From contig CBFIGX010000004.1 in assembly GCA_965662265.1 (NCBI GenBank), forward strand, positions 124,001 to 188,000: 64,000 nucleotides of DNA, read 5' to 3'. The notes under the pieces are model-generated. The model was not told the origin of the DNA. It made no database searches and worked only from the letters and a program-made list of their open reading frames with translations. Positions 1-8,498 of this stretch are shown here, in pieces. Position numbers and translations under genes: made by a program. Source of the stretch: CBFIGX01 sp965662265 (GTDB lineage Bacteria > Bacteroidota > Bacteroidia > Flavobacteriales > UBA7430). Within the stretch, counting starts at the first letter, position 1; each line of letters opens with the position of its first letter.

Positions 1-29
1 GCATTTAATTCTTCTTGGTAGTTACTCAT
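1..29 (-). CDS. N-terminal fragment of a gene running off the left edge
   Basis: On the minus strand an ATG at 29-27 opens nine codons reading MSNYQEELN before the window ends. A Bacteroidota-like -7 box (TACTTTCG on the minus strand, 64-71) lies about 35 bases upstream, which makes a real divergent gene plausible. Too little protein is visible to suggest a function. Confidence 0.35.
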
Positions 30-245
30 TTTATGTGTCTATTTAACAGCTTTTGTTACTTTACGAAAGTACTTTATTTTATATTCATAGCCTTGAAAAA
101 AATAGTATTTATTGATGATGTATTAGTGTCTTGATTACACTAAAATTGGGAGTTGTACCATTAATTAGACTATTTTTTGATAGGTATTTCACTTTATAAT
201 AACTAAAGAGATAATAATGTATTATTTTCGTCTGTAAATTCTTTT

Positions 246-1022
246 ATGAATATTATTTTTCAAAAATATCAAGGTGCAGGTAATGATTTTATTATGATTG
301 ATAATCGTGATAAAAGTATTTATTTAGATCAAGCTAATATTGTAAAATTATGTCATAGAAACTATGGGATAGGAGCGGATGGTTTGATAATGATTGAGAA
401 AGATGAAAGTGCTGATTTTTGCATGCGTTATTACAACGCAGATGGTAAATTAGGATCTATGTGTGGAAACGGCGCCAGGTGTGCTGTAGCATATTCCAGA
501 GCGTTAGGATTTATTTCCAGTGAAGGACAATTCAAAGCTTATGATGGGATACACTTTTTTAGAATTATCTCGAATCATCAAATATCTATTAGCATGAAGA
601 ATGTGAATAATGTATTTCAAACTAAGCATGGATTTGAGATAAATACAGGATCACCACATTTAATTCTATTTAAGCCAAAGGTTTTATCAATTAATGTAAA
701 AATAGAAGGAGCAAAAATCAGAAATAATCCTAAATACAGAGAAGAAGGCATCAATGTTAACTTTGTTGAGCATAGTAGAAATTCACTTCTTTTAAGAACT
801 TTTGAGAGAGGTGTAGAAGACGAAACACTTGCATGTGGAAGTGGGGCCACTGCTGCTGCAATTGCAGCGTTCGAATCTGGTATAATTAATTCAAACAAAA
901 TGGAAGTAAAAGCTTTAGGAGGTTTGTTAAAGGTATCGTTTGATAAAAATGGAAAATCGTATCAAAATATATTTCTTACAGGACCTGCAATGTTTTCATT
1001 TAAAGGAGAAATAGATGTGTAA
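246..1022 (+). CDS. dapF: diaminopimelate epimerase
   Basis: This enzyme interconverts LL- and meso-diaminopimelate in the cytoplasm, feeding lysine and peptidoglycan synthesis. The N-terminal GAGNDF motif and both active-site cysteines are visible: C73 in MCGNGARC and C197 in ACGSGATAA. The length of 258 aa is normal for the family. It is the first gene of a co-directional run. A TATTTTCG box at 223-230, close to the Bacteroidota -7 consensus, sits 15 bases before the ATG. The 3' end overlaps the next gene by 8 bases, so translation is probably coupled. Identification is firm. Confidence 0.96.
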   Translation: MNIIFQKYQGAGNDFIMIDNRDKSIYLDQANIVKLCHRNYGIGADGLIMIEKDESADFCMRYYNADGKLGSMCGNGARCAVAYSRALGFISSEGQFKAYDGIHFFRIISNHQISISMKNVNNVFQTKHGFEINTGSPHLILFKPKVLSINVKIEGAKIRNNPKYREEGINVNFVEHSRNSLLLRTFERGVEDETLACGSGATAAAIAAFESGIINSNKMEVKALGGLLKVSFDKNGKSYQNIFLTGPAMFSFKGEIDV

Positions 1023-1530
1023 AGTTAGAGTTAAATTTAGAGCTCTAGAACCAGAAGATATAAATTTGATTTATCGCTGGGAGAACAATCAAGATGTTTC
1101 AGAATTTAGTTATTCTAATATACCTTATTCAAAGTATATCTTAAAGCATTATATTAAGCATGCAAAAATGGATATTCAAGAGTCAGGACAGTGTAGGTTT
1201 ATCATTGAAAACTCTGATGATAATGCGATTGGGTGCATAGACTTACATGACTATAATGCTACCCACAGACGTGCAGGTGTTGGGATACTTATTGATGATG
1301 AATACAGATCAAGGGGCTATGCTTTTGAAGCACTTGAACTATTGAAATCATTTGCTTTTGATACGCTTGGATTACGCCAACTTTATTGTTCAATTGCAGT
1401 TTCTAATACACATAGCATTAAATTGTTTGAAAGCGCTCATTTTATCAGGGTAGGTGTTAGAAAAGATTGGAAGTTTGAAAGAGGTTCATTTATAGATGTT
1501 GCAGAATATCAACTTATAAATCCTCACTAA
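1015..1530 (+). CDS. GNAT family N-acetyltransferase
   Basis: A 171 aa acetyltransferase of the GNAT superfamily, most like the RimJ/RimL/SpeG type. The opening FRALEPEDINLIYRWENN is typical of that branch. The acetyl-CoA-binding stretch is around residues 90-115 (AGVGILIDDEYRSRGYAFEAL), followed by the usual C-terminal 'Y..N..S..L.E...F' segment. The acceptor, a protein N-terminus or a small amine, cannot be told from sequence. It overlaps dapF by 8 bases and ends directly before the cytochrome gene, so it belongs to the same operon. Confidence 0.85.
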   Translation: MCKVRVKFRALEPEDINLIYRWENNQDVSEFSYSNIPYSKYILKHYIKHAKMDIQESGQCRFIIENSDDNAIGCIDLHDYNATHRRAGVGILIDDEYRSRGYAFEALELLKSFAFDTLGLRQLYCSIAVSNTHSIKLFESAHFIRVGVRKDWKFERGSFIDVAEYQLINPH

Positions 1531-3453
1531 GTGTATAAAAAGGGATACATATATTTGATTGTAAGCATAGTGTTATGCCTTAATTACGCTTGTGTTCGTG
1601 AACATAATGATCAAGTTTATCGTAACCTATCTGATACTGTAGGCTATGTTGGCGTTGAAACATGTAAAGCTTGTCACTATGATAAGTGGGAGACTTATTC
1701 GAATACGGGCATGGGGCAGTCTTTTGGAATGGCAACCAAGACAAAGTCCGCATCTAATATTCATAAAGACTCCATTTTATATGATAGCTATCATGACTTT
1801 TATTATCACCCTCACTGGGATTCTGACACTTTAAAATTACTAGAATATAGGATTGAAAATAACGACACGACACATAAAAGAATTCAAAATATTGATTATA
1901 TAATTGGCTCAGGACACCACACTAATTCACATCTTATAAATACTAATGGATATGTCAATCAAGTTCCATTTACCTATTATACTCAGGAGGGACGATTTGA
2001 CTTGCCTCCTGGCTATGAAGGAGGGCATAATACAAGATTTGACAGAAAGATTGGTCTAGAGTGTATGTCTTGTCACAACTCTTTACCCGACATGGTTATG
2101 GGTTCTCAAAATAAATACAACACGGTGCATATGGGTATCTCTTGTGAACGATGTCACGGTCCTGGAGAGTTACATGTAAAGGAGAAAATAGAAGGTAAGA
2201 CTGTTGATACATCAAAATTTATTGATTATTCGATAGTTAATCCAGCTGATTTGACAGCAGAACTTCAATTTGATTTGTGCTCTAGATGTCATTTGCAAGG
2301 GAATGCTGTTCTTCATGATGATAAATCATTCTTTGACTTCAAACCGGGAATGCATCTAGAAGAAGTAATGGATATATATCTACCAAAATATTCAAATGAT
2401 GATGAGTTTATTATGGCATCTCATGTTGATCGATTAAAAATGAGTCAATGTTTTATACAATCTAATGGTGATTTAACATGCTTAACTTGTCATAATCCTC
2501 ATTTAAGTATTAGACAAACACCAAATGATGTTTTTAACAAAGCCTGTATTGATTGCCATGGCGAGACTATTCAACATAAAACTCAGATTTCATCTGACTG
2601 TGTTTCATGTCATATGCCACCTTCTGGGTCTATAGATATTCCACACGTAACAGTTTCAGATCACAAGATCGCAATTCATACTGAAACTAAACCATATGAA
2701 ACCGACATTGATAAGATATTTAAAGGTTTATATGCTATTAATAATGATAATCCCACTCTTAAAAGTAAATTAAATAGTTACTTGCAACAGTTTGAAAAAT
2801 TTGAACAAGAAGACAATTATTTAGATTCCGCCTATTTGTACCTAAACACTCTTAATCAAGAGGACTGTTATAACGAATGGGTACAGTATTATTTTTTTAG
2901 ACTCGATTATGAAGGACTAGTATCGTGGTTTGAAAGCATATCATACAAGAGTTTTGAATCTCAAATATCTATTAAGTCTTTCGATAATAAGCACGCTTGG
3001 ACTTGGTATAGAATTGCAGAATCCTATTATATCTTAGGAGATATTTCTAGTTCTATAAAATATTACATCAAGGCCGCAGCATTAGCTCCTTATCATCTTG
3101 ACATACAAAATAAGTATGCCATAGCACTCATGAAAGCAGGAAAGCTACAGCCAGCTAAAGAAATATTTGAATTTATTATTTCAGAAAATCCTATTTTTGA
3201 AAAAGTGTACCCTAGTTATGGCTACCTATTAACTATTATGGGATTTCAGGAACTCGGAGCAAGACAATATGAAAAAGCTATAAAACTAAATCCTGACCTT
3301 CTATATGCATGGCTAAATTATGCTGCATACTATTTAAATCGTGGCGAGCTAGACAAAGTGAAGAGTTGTTTAAATGAAGTGTTAAGAATTGACCCAGAGC
3401 ATATGAAGGCCAAACAATTACTAAGTGATATTAATGAAAAAGTTATTAATTAG
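1531..3453 (+). CDS. seven-haem cytochrome c lipoprotein with C-terminal TPR repeats
   Basis: The N-terminus has a hydrophobic segment ending in a lipobox-like LNYAC, so it is probably an envelope lipoprotein. Seven CxxCH haem c sites start at C45, C178, C205, C250, C317, C339 and C357. The first region (VGVETCKACH) resembles cytochrome c554-type domains. From about residue 490 to 630 the sequence turns into TPR helices (e.g. AWTWYRIAESYYILGD). Cytochrome-TPR fusions of this type are known in Bacteroidota, but their electron partners are mostly undefined. The start is a GTG immediately after the stop of the GNAT gene. The 3' end overlaps mltG by about 20 bases. Electron transfer is inferred from the haem sites; no enzymatic activity is claimed. 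Confidence 0.85.
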   Translation: MYKKGYIYLIVSIVLCLNYACVREHNDQVYRNLSDTVGYVGVETCKACHYDKWETYSNTGMGQSFGMATKTKSASNIHKDSILYDSYHDFYYHPHWDSDTLKLLEYRIENNDTTHKRIQNIDYIIGSGHHTNSHLINTNGYVNQVPFTYYTQEGRFDLPPGYEGGHNTRFDRKIGLECMSCHNSLPDMVMGSQNKYNTVHMGISCERCHGPGELHVKEKIEGKTVDTSKFIDYSIVNPADLTAELQFDLCSRCHLQGNAVLHDDKSFFDFKPGMHLEEVMDIYLPKYSNDDEFIMASHVDRLKMSQCFIQSNGDLTCLTCHNPHLSIRQTPNDVFNKACIDCHGETIQHKTQISSDCVSCHMPPSGSIDIPHVTVSDHKIAIHTETKPYETDIDKIFKGLYAINNDNPTLKSKLNSYLQQFEKFEQEDNYLDSAYLYLNTLNQEDCYNEWVQYYFFRLDYEGLVSWFESISYKSFESQISIKSFDNKHAWTWYRIAESYYILGDISSSIKYYIKAAALAPYHLDIQNKYAIALMKAGKLQPAKEIFEFIISENPIFEKVYPSYGYLLTIMGFQELGARQYEKAIKLNPDLLYAWLNYAAYYLNRGELDKVKSCLNEVLRIDPEHMKAKQLLSDINEKVIN

Positions 3454-4465
3454 AACATTTACCTTACTTTTTGTAGTTACCTGTGCAGGGACATACTTTG
3501 TATATCAACAATTATTTGGCGCATTAATAACCCAAGATAAATTAGTGTTTTTGCCTAGTGGAAGTACCTATAATCAAGTGAAAGATTCACTTAGAGTTAA
3601 TGGATTATTAGACAATGAATTCGTATTTGATATGGTTTGTTCTAAAAAAAAATACGTCACTATTCATCCTGGTAGGTATAGGTTTACAGCTGGTATTAAT
3701 CTTAATGAATCAATAAATATACTCCGTTTGGGGCAACAAGAACCCCTGTCAATTATTTTTAATAATGTATCTACGATTCAGTCTTTAGCAGGTAAGATTT
3801 CTAAACAAATTGAATCAGATTCTATATCACTGTTAAATGCGTTTGCAAATGTTGAATTTTATGAAAAATATAGTTTTGATGAAGCCTCTGTTCGAAAGAT
3901 ATTTATTCCTAATACTTATGAGGTTTATTGGACTATTTCGCCCTCAGAATTTCTTTCGCGAATGCAAAAAGAATTTGATAAATTCTGGACTGCTGATCGA
4001 CTAAAATTAGCCAAATCTAAAGGCTTAACTCCTCATGAAGTGTCAGTGCTAGCATCTATTGTTCAAAAAGAAAGTTCTAAAATAGATGAGCAACCAATTA
4101 TAGCAGGTCTATACATGAACCGTTTAAATAAGAATATGAAATTACAATCAGACCCAACAGTTATTTATGCTTTGAAAGATCGAGATGGTTTTGATGCAAT
4201 GATTAAGCGAGTGCTAAAAAAAGATTTAACTATTGATTCTCCATATAATACATATAAATACAAGGGGTTGCCACCAAATCCAATTTGTATCCCAGAAATG
4301 TCTGCTTTGAATTCCGTGTTGTATGCAACAGATCATGAGTATATTTATATGTGTGCAAAAGATGATTTTTCTGGTTATCACAATTTTACAAAGTCTTGGA
4401 TTCAGCATAAAAAAAATGCTAATGAATTTCAAAGAGCTTTAACTCGAAAAGGAGTAATGCGTTGA
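3434..4465 (+). CDS. mltG: endolytic murein transglycosylase MltG
   Basis: MltG cleaves nascent glycan strands at the inner membrane and sets where peptidoglycan synthesis ends. The protein has one N-terminal membrane segment (about residues 6-26), a LysM-like region, and the YceG catalytic domain. The motif ASIVQKES holds the predicted catalytic glutamate (E213 counted from the ATG), followed by the conserved AGLYMNRL and SDPTVIYAL stretches. I chose the ATG at 3434 rather than the in-frame GTG at 3425 because MKKLLIRTF is a typical start. Its position downstream of dapF fits a cell-wall operon. Confidence 0.94.
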   Translation: MKKLLIRTFTLLFVVTCAGTYFVYQQLFGALITQDKLVFLPSGSTYNQVKDSLRVNGLLDNEFVFDMVCSKKKYVTIHPGRYRFTAGINLNESINILRLGQQEPLSIIFNNVSTIQSLAGKISKQIESDSISLLNAFANVEFYEKYSFDEASVRKIFIPNTYEVYWTISPSEFLSRMQKEFDKFWTADRLKLAKSKGLTPHEVSVLASIVQKESSKIDEQPIIAGLYMNRLNKNMKLQSDPTVIYALKDRDGFDAMIKRVLKKDLTIDSPYNTYKYKGLPPNPICIPEMSALNSVLYATDHEYIYMCAKDDFSGYHNFTKSWIQHKKNANEFQRALTRKGVMR

Positions 4466-5250
4466 TGATGTTTAAAAAAGGAAATAAAGTAGCTTTTATC
4501 AATGAACCTTTGAAAGGTGTTGTTATAGAGTCTATTAACGACTCTTATGTACGCATTAATTGCGATGGTATTGAAATGGATGTTCATCACACAGAACTTA
4601 TAGTGATACAACATATTCCTAAGATTGATGGTAAACATAAATTCCCAATACAGAAAGCAGATAAGAGAATTGATGATATGCCTGACATATCATCAATAAC
4701 AACTAATAATAGCCCTCTTTCATTGGGTGATGAGGTCATGTTTATGTCTGATAATTCTAGAGGAATAATTCGATCAATTATTTCAAATGACCAATATGAA
4801 GTAGAAATTGATAAAGATTTTTGTATACCAGTTCATCGGATTGAAATTGAAAAAATTAAGATGAATAAAATCAACATTAATGACAAGCAATTAAAGCAAA
4901 AGCTACAAAATATCGTTCATAAAAAGTCGGTAAAAAATTCTAAGCCTCACAAAGAATCCGAATCTGATAGTTTATACTACGAATTAGATTTACATATTGA
5001 GAAACTTACTAATTCTTGGAAAGACTTAAGTAATTTTGAAATAGTATCCATACAATTAGATTATTTTCAAAAAAGATTATTTGAAGCACTAAAAGATAAT
5101 GAGCCTTCTTTTGTAGTAATTCATGGTATTGGTCGTGGAGTCCTAAAAGATGAAATTCAAAAACTCTTACTACAATTCCCAAATATTTCTATGAAACCTG
5201 CTAGTTCCAAGAACTATGGAATGGGTGCAAGCGAAATAATAATTAGTTAA
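4465..5250 (+). CDS. DUF2027/Smr domain protein
   Basis: About 261 aa. The N-terminal half has two small beta-rich segments ('KGNKVAFIN', 'LGDEVMFMS'), as in DUF2027 proteins of Bacteroidota. The C-terminal part (from about residue 170) is an Smr domain: LDLHIEKL, then the signature FVVIHGIGRGVLK. Smr domains bind or nick branched DNA or RNA in MutS2 and related proteins; the target of this stand-alone form is not known. The ATG overlaps the mltG stop (TGATG), and a GGAG lies nearby, although Bacteroidota rely little on Shine-Dalgarno pairing. In-frame TTG (4462) and ATG (4468) starts are also possible. Confidence 0.82.
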   Translation: MMFKKGNKVAFINEPLKGVVIESINDSYVRINCDGIEMDVHHTELIVIQHIPKIDGKHKFPIQKADKRIDDMPDISSITTNNSPLSLGDEVMFMSDNSRGIIRSIISNDQYEVEIDKDFCIPVHRIEIEKIKMNKININDKQLKQKLQNIVHKKSVKNSKPHKESESDSLYYELDLHIEKLTNSWKDLSNFEIVSIQLDYFQKRLFEALKDNEPSFVVIHGIGRGVLKDEIQKLLLQFPNISMKPASSKNYGMGASEIIIS

Positions 5251-5290
5251 TTTTATTTTTAACAGATAATCCGTTGTAAATTTGTTTTGG

Positions 5291-5644
5291 AAAAGCTCCT
5301 GACTCTATCGCTTTCAATTGAAAGAGGAAAGTCCGGACAACGCAGAGCAACATACTAGCTAACAGCTAGGCATTTATAAAATGACAGCTAGTGCAGCAGA
5401 AAATAACCGCCAAGTTGGTAAGGGTGAAAAGGTGAGGTAAGAGCTCACCAGTACTCTGAGAGATTAGAGTAGCTGTGTAAACCTTATGTGTTGAAAGGTC
5501 ATGTATACCAGGAATTTCATTGGAATAAGAGTGGCTCGCTCGACCCTGGAGGGTAGACCGATAAAGATATGAAGTGATTCATATTTTAGATAAATGATAG
5601 AGCCTCGTGAGAGTGAACAGAATCCGGCTTATGATGGAGCTTTT
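5291..5644 (+). ncRNA. rnpB: RNase P RNA (class A)
   Basis: This is the catalytic RNA of RNase P, which matures tRNA 5' ends. The universally conserved GAGGAAAGTCCGGACA core lies at about 5323-5338, and the matching 3' core ACAGAATCCGGCTTAT at about 5617-5632. Ends are set by the closing P1 helix: AAAAGCTCC at 5291-5299 pairs with GGAGCTTTT at 5636-5644. The size (about 354 nt) and order fit bacterial type A. It fills the otherwise gene-free stretch after the Smr gene. Its 3' end overlaps the end of the convergent rhomboid gene. Confidence 0.95.
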
Positions 5645-6345
5645 CTTTTTTTAATTTTATAGTCATATTTATACTTTTGGACCTCTTGAGTTTTTTGTGC
5701 ACTAGTTTTTGCTTCTACTTTTTCAAACAAAACGTTTATTCCATCAAGACTTTTTAGGATGTCTGCTTCTATCTCCCAAGAGTATCTTTTCCTTTGAGGT
5801 CCTTCATCTTTATAAAATAGAGCCCAAAAGAACCCGCTGATTCCCCCAAACAAATGACCTTCCCATGAAATTTTTTGTTCATTCGGAAATATCCCCCATA
5901 TTAAACCACCATAAAGAAAAGCTACAAATAATGATAGAGCCATTAATGGCCTGTGTTTTCTTATCAAACCACTCAGGAATAGAAAAGCAGCTAGAGCATA
6001 AACTAAGCCACTTGCTCCAATATGATAGGATGGCCTAGCGCCAAGCCAAACTAAAAACCCAGTAAAGAACACCGAATAAATGATAACCTTATTGGCAATA
6101 GATTTGTAAAAATAATATAAGGCAGAGCCTAATACAAATAGAGGCACAGTGTTATTAAATAAGTGTTTCCATGATCCGTGAATAAAAGGCATGCTGAAAA
6201 TACCATAAAGCCCTTTGCTTGTTCTTGGATATACTCCCCAATTACTTAGTTTTACACCTGTATATTCAACGTAGCTGTGAATAACAAAAAGAGTTAAGAT
6301 AAAGAGACTAGGGATTAATATCGATATTTTCAGTTTTTTATCCAT
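5629..6345 (-). CDS. rhomboid family intramembrane serine protease
   Basis: A 238 aa polytopic membrane protein. The rhomboid catalytic dyad is visible: Ser112 in GASG and His164 in EGHLFGG. The oxyanion-region HxxN motif is H61LFN64. About six hydrophobic segments cover residues 8-178, followed by a basic cytoplasmic tail of about 60 aa. Rhomboids cut transmembrane substrates within the bilayer; the substrate here is unknown. The final codons and TAA stop overlap the last 16 bases of rnpB, which is encoded on the other strand. It is 2 bases from the upstream TerB-like gene, so the two are probably co-transcribed. Confidence 0.9.
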   Translation of the reverse strand: MDKKLKISILIPSLFILTLFVIHSYVEYTGVKLSNWGVYPRTSKGLYGIFSMPFIHGSWKHLFNNTVPLFVLGSALYYFYKSIANKVIIYSVFFTGFLVWLGARPSYHIGASGLVYALAAFLFLSGLIRKHRPLMALSLFVAFLYGGLIWGIFPNEQKISWEGHLFGGISGFFWALFYKDEGPQRKRYSWEIEADILKSLDGINVLFEKVEAKTSAQKTQEVQKYKYDYKIKKRKAPS

Positions 6346-6347
6346 AC

Positions 6348-6779
6348 TTAGAAACCTATTTTTTTCTTAATATCTTTATCAGTAGTCATTACATTTATAC
6401 CTAATTCTCTTGCAATAATATCGTGCATATGTTTTTCTGTTTCGTTAAATCGTCCATCAGCAACAGCTATGTCACGTATATCAGAAAGAAATGTTTTTTT
6501 ATTTTCAAAAGTTATATCTTCTAACTGATTAATTGCCTTAGCCACTTCTAGTAAAGTATTTAAGTGATTATCTTCACTAAGACCATTATACCAACTATAG
6601 GTTTCTTGAATAATACGATTGAATTCTACAATATTAGTTGGATCTACCGACATCCATTGAGCAACTTTACGTTCTATTTCTTCAATCACATTTTTCGTGA
6701 TTTTTTCATTAGTTAAGTCTGCAAACCCAATATAAACAAAGCAAAAAAGATGATATGAGGTTAGTTGATTCTTGTTCAT
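6348..6779 (-). CDS. TerB-like family protein
   Basis: A 143 aa, mostly helical, acidic soluble protein. The C-terminal half (ADGRFNETEKHMHDIIAREL) matches the acidic repeat style of TerB/TerB-like domains ('aDG...E...i..ia..lgi'), which bind divalent metal in the tellurite-resistance protein TerB. No other ter genes are nearby, so a tellurite role should not be assumed. It lies 2 bases upstream of the rhomboid gene, so the two likely form an operon. Confidence 0.55.
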   Translation of the reverse strand: MNKNQLTSYHLFCFVYIGFADLTNEKITKNVIEEIERKVAQWMSVDPTNIVEFNRIIQETYSWYNGLSEDNHLNTLLEVAKAINQLEDITFENKKTFLSDIRDIAVADGRFNETEKHMHDIIARELGINVMTTDKDIKKKIGF

Positions 6780-6861
6780 TTTTTAGATTTTATTTGTATT
6801 GCTTAAATGTAGGAAAAAGATAATTTTAATTATATTTATTGCTGGTCAAAATAATTTAAGC

Positions 6862-7554
6862 ATGAATCATCATGAAGTAATGACACCATTTAGTGATCAA
6901 TGGTGTGTGTGGAATTTGTCTACGATGTTATCAATTGCAATATTGATTTTAATTGGAAAAAATACATCTAAAGAATACAATTCAAAATTAGCCTTATACT
7001 TAGCTATATTTTTTGGTGCTGAAATAATCTTTATTCAGTTCTATTATCTTTTCATCGATGTTTGGTCTATCACTGAATCATTACCCTTTCATTTGTGTAG
7101 AATAATGTGGTTTCTCTCTTTATTTGCTCTGGTTAAAAGGAATCAATGGGCCTTTGAAATGCTATTATTTATCGGTATGATTGGAGGGTTTCATTCTTTA
7201 CTAACACCAGAGTTAACTCATGGCATAGATCAACTTATGNNNNNNNNNNNNNNNNNNNNNNNNNNNNNNNNNNNNNNNNNNNNNNNNTACTGTTTATTTG
7301 TTTTTGGAATGCGTCCCAGAAAATATGCCTGGATAAGATCTTTCTTGTACCTGCAAATATTTGTTATAATAGTAGGTGTTTTCAACTATTTTTACGACGC
7401 TAACTATATGTATCTAATGCAAAAACCCATGGTTTCTAACCCTCTTTTAATAGGTGAGTGGCCAACATATATATTAGGGTTAGAATTAGCAGCTTTACTT
7501 CATGCTTTCCTAGTTAACATTCCATTTTACAGACTAAAAGCATATTTGAAATAA
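6862..7554 (+). CDS. YwaF/TIGR02206-like integral membrane protein, internal assembly gap
   Basis: A hydrophobic protein with about six to seven membrane segments. The motif LPFHLCRIMWFLSLFAL and the later GGFHSLLTPELTHG are characteristic of the YwaF (TIGR02206) family, whose function is not established. The ORF also extends upstream to a TTG at 6799, but the added 21 residues look like intergenic translation, so I place the start at the ATG at 6862. A 48-N gap (7240-7287) removes about 16 residues; the frame is kept across it. It is followed 4 bases later by the GlcNAc-kinase-like gene. Confidence 0.65.
   Translation: MNHHEVMTPFSDQWCVWNLSTMLSIAILILIGKNTSKEYNSKLALYLAIFFGAEIIFIQFYYLFIDVWSITESLPFHLCRIMWFLSLFALVKRNQWAFEMLLFIGMIGGFHSLLTPELTHGIDQLMXXXXXXXXXXXXXXXXYCLFVFGMRPRKYAWIRSFLYLQIFVIIVGVFNYFYDANYMYLMQKPMVSNPLLIGEWPTYILGLELAALLHAFLVNIPFYRLKAYLK
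7240..7287. other. 48-N assembly gap inside a membrane-protein gene
   Basis: A run of 48 Ns interrupts the YwaF-like gene. The reading frame continues correctly on both sides, so the gap size is either right or off by a multiple of three. Confidence 0.99.
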
Positions 7555-7558
7555 TAAT

Positions 7559-8407
7559 ATGGTATTAATTATAGAAAGTGGTTCTACAAAAGCGGATTGG
7601 CGTATTATTGATAACATGGAACTTGTTGAATCCTTTCAAACTAATGGATGGAACCCACTTTTAACAACCCAAAAGCACCTTAGTTTTCGATTACATTCAA
7701 ACGATAAACTTAGTTCTTACAAAACAAAAATAAAGCAACTTTTTTTTTATGGTCCAGCAACAAGTCATTCTGATACAAGCGATATTTTAATTAAGGTCTT
7801 ACAATTGTACTTTACACGTGCAAAAATCTTCATCTCTAGCGATATGATGGCTGCTGCCAGAGCCTCTTATACTGGCAAGCCTACCTTGGTGTCAATAATT
7901 GGTACCGGCTCTAATACTGCATTTTATGATGGTGTTACCTTAGAACAAACTTCACCCTCACTTGGGTTTATATTAGGAGATCAGGGGTCAGGTGCGGCAC
8001 TAGGAAAAAGCCTTTTGAAGTCTGTAATTTATAAAGAAATCCCAAATCATTTATACTTAAAATTCAAAGAGTCCTATAATATTACAACCAATAGTGTTCT
8101 TAGTTCTGTGTACAAGGAGCCTAATGCCAATTCATATCTAGCATCGTTTGTTCCCTTTTTGGTGGCAAACAAAGGGGATAAATTTATACTCGATATTGTC
8201 AAAAATGAATTTAAAAGTTATGTTAATCAATGCTTAAAAGCAAATATATATTACAATGACTTCCCTATTACATTTGTCGGCTCTGTAGCTTTTTATTTCT
8301 CTGATTTAATAAGAGAGTTAATTCTTGACAAAGAACTTTCTTCAATCCAATTTATTAAATCTCCTATTGATAACTTAGTTAAGTTTCATCAAAAAGATCA
8401 TAAATAA
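7559..8407 (+). CDS. BadF/BadG-type ATPase, N-acetylglucosamine kinase-like
   Basis: A 282 aa member of the ASKHA sugar-kinase superfamily. The phosphate-1 loop is IIESGSTKADWRI, the phosphate-2 loop IGTGSNTAFYDG, and LGFILGDQGSGAALGK matches the conserved GDEGSG region of N-acetylglucosamine kinases. In Bacteroidota such enzymes phosphorylate GlcNAc recovered from cell-wall turnover. The exact amino sugar is not determined by sequence. It may be co-transcribed with the membrane protein 4 bases upstream. Confidence 0.82.
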   Translation: MVLIIESGSTKADWRIIDNMELVESFQTNGWNPLLTTQKHLSFRLHSNDKLSSYKTKIKQLFFYGPATSHSDTSDILIKVLQLYFTRAKIFISSDMMAAARASYTGKPTLVSIIGTGSNTAFYDGVTLEQTSPSLGFILGDQGSGAALGKSLLKSVIYKEIPNHLYLKFKESYNITTNSVLSSVYKEPNANSYLASFVPFLVANKGDKFILDIVKNEFKSYVNQCLKANIYYNDFPITFVGSVAFYFSDLIRELILDKELSSIQFIKSPIDNLVKFHQKDHK

Positions 8408-8498
8408 ACTCAATATAAACAATAGGGAATAATTATTGTTAATCATGTAATGGCAAGTATTTGTATCTTGCGATATATTTTTAATTATTCAGTGTGTT

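Noticed and set aside
6348..6779. Tellurite-resistance operon
   Set aside because: Only a single TerB-like domain is present; no terC, terD or related genes lie nearby.
6799..6861. Upstream TTG start for the YwaF-like protein
   Set aside because: It would add residues unlike the family and take up the divergent promoter region; the ATG at 6862 fits better.
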